Assembly (NCBI GenBank): GCA_041580155.1
Contig: JBFGEI010000146.1
Location: forward strand, 1-7,454
DNA: 7,454 nucleotides
Reading direction: 5' to 3'
DNA from: Limimaricola sp041580155
GTDB taxonomy: Bacteria; Pseudomonadota; Alphaproteobacteria; Rhodobacterales; Rhodobacteraceae
A program made the position numbers and the translations under genes. Below the pieces are notes generated by a model. The model did no database searches and was not told the origin of the DNA. It was given only the letters and a program-made list of their open reading frames with translations. The stretch's first letter is position 1. Every line of letters starts with the position of its first letter. Positions 4,352 through 7,454 of the stretch are shown here, in pieces.

Positions 4352-5382
4352 CCCAATCCGCCGAAACCAACCGTCGTCTGGTTCTTGCCGAACGCCCGAA
4401 GGGCGAGCCCGACGCCAACACGCTGCGGCTCGAGACCGCGCCGATCCCCGAGCCGGCCGATGGCCAGATGCTGCTGCGCACCGAGTTCCTGTCGCTCGAT
4501 CCCTACATGCGCGGCCGGATGAGCGACGCGCCCTCCTACGCGGCACCGGTCGAGATCGGCGGCGTGATGGTCGGCGGCACCGTCGCCCGCGTGGTATCAT
4601 CGAAGATCGACGGCTTTGCCGAGGGCGACCGGGTGCTGAGCTTCTCGGGTTGGCAGGATTACGCGCTGTCGGACGGCGCCGGCGTGGCCAAGCTTGGCGA
4701 CATGGCCCAGCCGTCCTGGGCGCTTGGCGTGCTGGGCATGCCGGGCTTCACCGCCTGGGCCGGGCTCAAGCAGATCGGCCAGCCGAAACCCGGTGAGACC
4801 ATCGTCGTCGCCGGCGCCACCGGGCCGGTCGGCGCCACCGTCGGCCAGATCGGCAAGATCCTCGGCTGTCGGGTCGTCGGCATCGCCGGCGGTGCCGAGA
4901 AATGCGCCCATGCGGTCGAGGATCTCGGCTTCGACGCCTGCATCGACCACAAGGCCGACGACTTCGCCGACCAGCTGGCCGCCGCAACGCCGGACGGCAT
5001 CGACGTCTATTTCGAGAACGTCGGCGGCAAGGTGCTCGACGCGGTGCTGCCGCAGCTCAACACCGCGGCGCGGATCCCGGTCTGCGGCCTGATCTCGCAA
5101 TACAACGCCACCTCGCTGCCCGAGGGGCCGGACCGGATGAACTGGCTGATGGGCCAGCTGCTGCGCAAGCGGATGACCCTGCGCGGCTTCATCATCTTCG
5201 ACGACTTCGGCCATCTCTACCCCGAATTCGCGAAGGAAATGGGCGGCTGGGTCCGGGACGGCAGGATCAAGTACCGCGAAGAGATCATCGACGGTCTGGA
5301 ACAGGCGCCCGAGGCCTTCGTTGGGCTGCTGCGCGGCGAGAGCTTCGGCAAGCGGGTGATCCGCGTCGCCAAGCCCGACTGA
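4348..5382 (+). CDS. curA: NADPH-dependent alkenal/enone reductase, CurA family (MDR superfamily, zinc-free)
   Basis: 344 residues, the length of E. coli CurA (curcumin/dihydrocurcumin reductase), to which it is strikingly similar throughout. Signatures: N-R-R-L-V-L-A at the N-terminus, S-L-D-P-Y-M-R-G-R-M-S-D (about 49-60), G-W-Q-D-Y (101-105), V-L-G-M-P-G-F-T-A near 128, the nucleotide-binding G-A-T-G-P-V-G-A-T-V-G (156-166), G-G-A-E-K-C (181-186), where the lysine is expected to favour NADPH, and E-N-V-G-G (223-227). No structural or catalytic zinc cysteines are present, as in the leukotriene B4 dehydrogenase-like branch. Known reaction: reduction of the carbon-carbon double bond of alpha,beta-unsaturated ketones and aldehydes. 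It overlaps tetR by 4 bp, with GGAGA six bases before its ATG, and so should be co-expressed with its regulator. In E. coli the NemR partner is the flavoenzyme NemA; here an unrelated reductase with a similar task takes that place. The physiological substrate is unknown. Confidence 0.93.
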   Translation: MTQSAETNRRLVLAERPKGEPDANTLRLETAPIPEPADGQMLLRTEFLSLDPYMRGRMSDAPSYAAPVEIGGVMVGGTVARVVSSKIDGFAEGDRVLSFSGWQDYALSDGAGVAKLGDMAQPSWALGVLGMPGFTAWAGLKQIGQPKPGETIVVAGATGPVGATVGQIGKILGCRVVGIAGGAEKCAHAVEDLGFDACIDHKADDFADQLAAATPDGIDVYFENVGGKVLDAVLPQLNTAARIPVCGLISQYNATSLPEGPDRMNWLMGQLLRKRMTLRGFIIFDDFGHLYPEFAKEMGGWVRDGRIKYREEIIDGLEQAPEAFVGLLRGESFGKRVIRVAKPD

Positions 5383-5408
5383 GCCGAACCACTTCGAAAG
5401 GACGACAC

Positions 5409-6086
5409 ATGACCAAGATTCTGATGATCCTGACCTCGCATGACAAACTCGGCGATACCGGCAACAAGACCGGTTTCTGGCTCGAGGAGTTCGCGGCGCC
5501 CTACTATGTGCTGAAAGACGCCGGCGTCGACGTCACCCTCGCATCGCCCGCCGGCGGCCAGCCGCCGCTCGACCCGAGCAGCGACAGCGAAGACGCGCAG
5601 ACCGACGCGACCCGCCGGTTCAAGGATGATGCCGACGCCCAGAAGGTGCTGGCCTCGACCACCAAGCTGGCCGAGATCGACGCCGCCGACTACGACGCGG
5701 TGTTCTTCCCGGGCGGCCACGGCCCGATGTGGGACCTTGCCGAAAGCGCCGACAGCCGCCGCATCATCGAGGCCTTTGCCCATTCCGACCGCCCGGTTGC
5801 CGCGGTGTGCCACGCCCCGGCGGTGTTCCGTCACGTGCAGGCCGCCAATGGTGACCCGCTGGTCAAGGGCCGCCGCGTCACCGGCTTCACCAACTCCGAG
5901 GAAGAAGGCGTCGGCCTGACCGACGTGGTGCCGTTCCTGCTAGAGGACATGCTCAAGGAAAAGGGCGGCGACTACCACAAGGGCGACGACTGGGCGCCGT
6001 TCGTGCTGGTCGACGGCAAGCTGGTCACCGGCCAGAACCCCGCCTCGTCCGAGAAGGCCGCGGAAGAGCTTCTGAAGCTGGTGTGA
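5409..6086 (+). CDS. DJ-1/PfpI superfamily protein, Hsp31-like glutathione-independent glyoxalase (glyoxalase III type)
   Basis: 225 residues, the size of yeast Hsp31-type proteins. The flavodoxin-like fold is indicated by K-I-L-M-I-L-T-S at the start, T-G-F-W-L-E-E-F-A-A-P with catalytic-type E27, S-P-A-G-G-Q-P-P-L-D-P near 46-56, F-F-P-G-G-H-G-P-M-W-D (99-109) and the nucleophile elbow A-A-V-C-H-A-P-A with C134-H135. E27, C134 and H135 correspond to the Glu-Cys-His triad of glyoxalase III enzymes. Known activity of the group: methylglyoxal to lactate without glutathione, with chaperone or protein-repair roles also reported. The gene follows curA after 26 bp, with AAGGA upstream of its ATG, so it is the last gene of the operon. 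The same frame is open well upstream, inside curA, but that stretch is only a shadow of curA. A hairpin at 6096-6123 follows its stop. No signal peptide: cytoplasmic. Confidence 0.87.
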   Translation: MTKILMILTSHDKLGDTGNKTGFWLEEFAAPYYVLKDAGVDVTLASPAGGQPPLDPSSDSEDAQTDATRRFKDDADAQKVLASTTKLAEIDAADYDAVFFPGGHGPMWDLAESADSRRIIEAFAHSDRPVAAVCHAPAVFRHVQAANGDPLVKGRRVTGFTNSEEEGVGLTDVVPFLLEDMLKEKGGDYHKGDDWAPFVLVDGKLVTGQNPASSEKAAEELLKLV

Positions 6087-6095
6087 TGCCAACAG

Positions 6096-6123
6096 GCACC
6101 GCTGCCCCCTTGGGCGGCGGTGC
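6096..6123. terminator. Hairpin between convergent genes, probable bidirectional terminator
   Basis: Arms GCACCGCTGCCC and GGGCGGCGGTGC pair over 12 positions with one G-U wobble and a 4-base loop. It starts 9 bases after the stop of the Hsp31-like gene and ends 8 bases before the stop of the convergent Lrp gene. There is no clear T-tract on either side, so termination may need Rho or rest on the stem alone. Confidence 0.7.
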
Positions 6124-6131
6124 TACCCCGG

Positions 6132-6608
6132 TCAGATCTGCGACAGGTCGATCCCGGCGCGGTCCTTCAGGGTGCGCAGCACGATTTCCGAGCGGACCTG
6201 CGCCACCTGCGGATGCGGCAGCAACCGGTCATGAATGAACCGGGCGAAGGCCTCGAGATCGCGCACCTCGACATCGAGGATGTAGTCGGCGTCGCCGGAC
6301 ACCGAGAATGCGGATCGGACCTGCGGGTGCTCGTCGAGAAACCGCGCGAAGCCGCCCTCGCGCTCTTGCCCGTGGCTGCGCAGGTTGACCCGCACGATCG
6401 CCCGCAGCCCCAGCCCGAGACGCGCCGCGTTCAGCCGCGCGCCGTAGCCTTCGATCAGACCCGCCGCCTCGAGCGCCTGGCGCCGCCGCGAGCATTGCGA
6501 GGCCGACAGGTTCACACGTTCGGCCAGCGCCGCGTTGGTCATCGCGCCATCGCGCTGCAGCGCGTCAAGAATGGCGTGATCGAAGCGATCCATGCGGTTT
6601 TCTTGCAT
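6132..6608 (-). CDS. Lrp/AsnC-family transcriptional regulator, divergent from hpd
   Basis: 158 residues, a normal Lrp/AsnC length. The N-terminal winged helix-turn-helix covers about residues 7-55: F-D-H-A-I-L-D-A-L-Q-R-D-G, then N-A-A-L-A-E-R-V-N-L-S-A-S-Q-C-S-R-R-R-Q-A-L as the recognition part, then G-L-I-E-G-Y. The C-terminal RAM (ligand-binding, oligomerising) domain covers about 65-150 and includes V-S-G-D-A-D-Y-I-L-D-V-E-V. Start choice: ATG at 6608 has AGGAGG seven bases upstream; a second ATG five codons on is less well placed. Known: such regulators often sit divergent to the amino-acid catabolic gene they control and respond to an amino acid or its product. Inferred target: hpd, through the shared 119-bp region, with an aromatic amino acid or its keto acid as a possible ligand. 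Two inverted repeats lie in that region. Confidence 0.92.
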   Translation of the reverse strand: MQENRMDRFDHAILDALQRDGAMTNAALAERVNLSASQCSRRRQALEAAGLIEGYGARLNAARLGLGLRAIVRVNLRSHGQEREGGFARFLDEHPQVRSAFSVSGDADYILDVEVRDLEAFARFIHDRLLPHPQVAQVRSEIVLRTLKDRAGIDLSQI

Positions 6609-6620
6609 TTCCGACCCTCC

Positions 6621-6641
6621 TGATGCGCATACCGTGCATCA
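6621..6641. promoter_or_regulatory. Inverted repeat TGATGC-N9-GCATCA in the lrp-hpd gap
   Basis: Exact 6-bp arms around 9 bases, 13 bases upstream of the Lrp gene start and overlapping part of its ribosome-site region. Lrp-type proteins bind degenerate palindromes of about 15 bp, so this could be an autoregulatory site. Short arms mean chance is possible. Confidence 0.35.
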
Positions 6642-6664
6642 CCCTTGGCGCCACTGCGCGGCTT

Positions 6665-6679
6665 TGCAAGCACATTGCA
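6665..6679. promoter_or_regulatory. 15-bp inverted repeat TGCAA-N5-TTGCA in the lrp-hpd gap
   Basis: Exact 5-bp arms around 5 bases, about 49 bases upstream of the hpd start. Size and symmetry fit an Lrp/AsnC-type site. The adjoining bases add more GCAT-like words (near 6676-6680 and 6691-6694). No firm -35/-10 pair for hpd was recognised. Confidence 0.4.
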
Positions 6680-6727
6680 TCGTCGGGATGGCATGCTGCG
6701 GCCAAGCACGAACAGGAGGAGACGACC

Positions 6728-7454
6728 ATGGGCCCGTTCCCGCATGATGCCCCGAAAGCCACCATCACCGAGGCCAACCCGGCCGGCACCGACGGCTTCG
6801 AATTCGTCGAATTCGCCCATCCCGAACCCGCCGTGCTCGACCGGCTGTTCCAGCAGATGGGCTACGCCCCGGTGGCGCGGCACAAGACCAAGGCGATCAC
6901 GCTGTATCGGCAGGGCGACATCACCTACCTGCTGAACGCCGAGCCGGGCAGCCACGCCGCTCGGTTCGTCGCCGAACACGGCCCCTGCGCCCCGGCGATG
7001 GCCTGGCGGGTGGTCGACGCGCAGCACGCGCTCGAGCGCGCCGTGGCGCTGGGGGCCGAGGAATACACCGGCGACGACAAGTCGCTGGACGTGCCGGCGG
7101 TTGTCGGGATCGGCGGGTCGCTGCTGTATTTCGTCGACACCTACGGCGACGACGGCAGCTGCTACAGCGACGAATACGACTGGTTCGGCAAGGTCGATCC
7201 CAAGCCCGAGGGCGTCGGCTTCTACTACCTCGACCACCTGACCCACAACGTGGTCCGCGGCAACATGGACACCTGGTACAAGTTCTACCACGACGTGTTC
7301 AACTTCCGCGAAATCCGGTTCTTCGACATCCAGGGGAAACAGACCGGGCTGACCTCGCGCGCGCTGCCCTCGCCCGATGGCAAGATCCGGATTCCGATCA
7401 ACGAAAGCGCCGACGAGAACAGCCAGATCGAGGAATACCTGCGCGAATACAAGG
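6728..7454 (+). CDS. hpd: 4-hydroxyphenylpyruvate dioxygenase, N-terminal 242 residues (3' end cut by window)
   Basis: Translation from the ATG at 6728, preceded by AGGAGGAG, stays open to the window end. The N-terminus G-F-E-F-V-E-F-A-H-P (23-32) and L-F-Q-Q-M-G-Y (40-46) are typical of bacterial HPPD. The first iron-ligand motif D-H-L-T-H-N-V places ligand H170; F-Y-H-D-V-F-N-F-R-E-I-R-F-F-D-I (187-201), T-S-R-A-L-P-S-P-D-G-K and P-I-N-E follow. The second His and the Glu ligand lie beyond the window; a whole enzyme has about 350-370 residues. Known reaction: 4-hydroxyphenylpyruvate + O2 to homogentisate + CO2, with Fe(II), in tyrosine catabolism; homogentisate pathway genes may follow outside the window. 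The gene is divergent from an Lrp/AsnC regulator, its probable controller. Like the glyoxalase in this window it has the VOC fold, but the two are not otherwise related. Confidence 0.95.
   Translation, partial: MGPFPHDAPKATITEANPAGTDGFEFVEFAHPEPAVLDRLFQQMGYAPVARHKTKAITLYRQGDITYLLNAEPGSHAARFVAEHGPCAPAMAWRVVDAQHALERAVALGAEEYTGDDKSLDVPAVVGIGGSLLYFVDTYGDDGSCYSDEYDWFGKVDPKPEGVGFYYLDHLTHNVVRGNMDTWYKFYHDVFNFREIRFFDIQGKQTGLTSRALPSPDGKIRIPINESADENSQIEEYLREYK

Noticed and set aside
4902..5408. In-frame N-terminal extension of the Hsp31-like gene into curA
   Set aside because: The extension is an Arg-rich shadow of curA. The family start with K-I-L-M-I-L-T-S is at 5409, with its own ribosome site.

Overview
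The window is GC-rich (roughly two-thirds G+C by eye) with tight operons, 4-bp start/stop overlaps and Shine-Dalgarno sequences. Gene content and protein style point to an alphaproteobacterium, most likely of the Rhodobacterales; this is inferred from family resemblance, not from a marker gene. No tRNA, rRNA, CRISPR, IS element or phage gene was seen.

Left part (1-3006, all on the minus strand, read right to left): an ECF sigma factor, a small soluble zinc-finger anti-sigma factor, a secreted four-cysteine DUF2282 peptide (bufferin / BufA type), a DUF692 multinuclear non-haem iron oxidase (MNIO, BufB) and a DUF2063 partner protein (BufC) cut by the window edge. This is the layout of a copper-buffering RiPP operon of the bufferin / gig type, and it is the most interesting system here. 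Two intergenic gaps, before the anti-sigma gene and before bufA, carry the same promoter-like element, TGTAAC-N17-GTCYTG, in the right orientation for reading by the operon's own ECF factor. Strong hairpins sit between bufA and bufB.

Middle part (3173-6086, plus strand): a glyoxalase I-like VOC protein, then a TetR regulator closely resembling E. coli NemR, a CurA-like NADPH-dependent alkenal/enone reductase and an Hsp31/DJ-1-type glyoxalase III-like protein. tetR and curA overlap by 4 bp, and the third gene follows after 26 bp. A CTAGAC/GTCTAG palindrome just upstream of tetR is the likely operator. Together these look like a reactive-electrophile and methylglyoxal detoxification cluster. 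Two abutting perfect or near-perfect palindromes lie between the glyoxalase gene and tetR.

Right part (6096-7454): a terminator-like hairpin separates the detoxification operon from a convergent Lrp/AsnC regulator on the minus strand. That regulator is divergent from hpd (4-hydroxyphenylpyruvate dioxygenase, tyrosine catabolism), whose first 242 codons are in the window. The shared 119-bp intergenic region holds two inverted repeats that could be Lrp-type sites.
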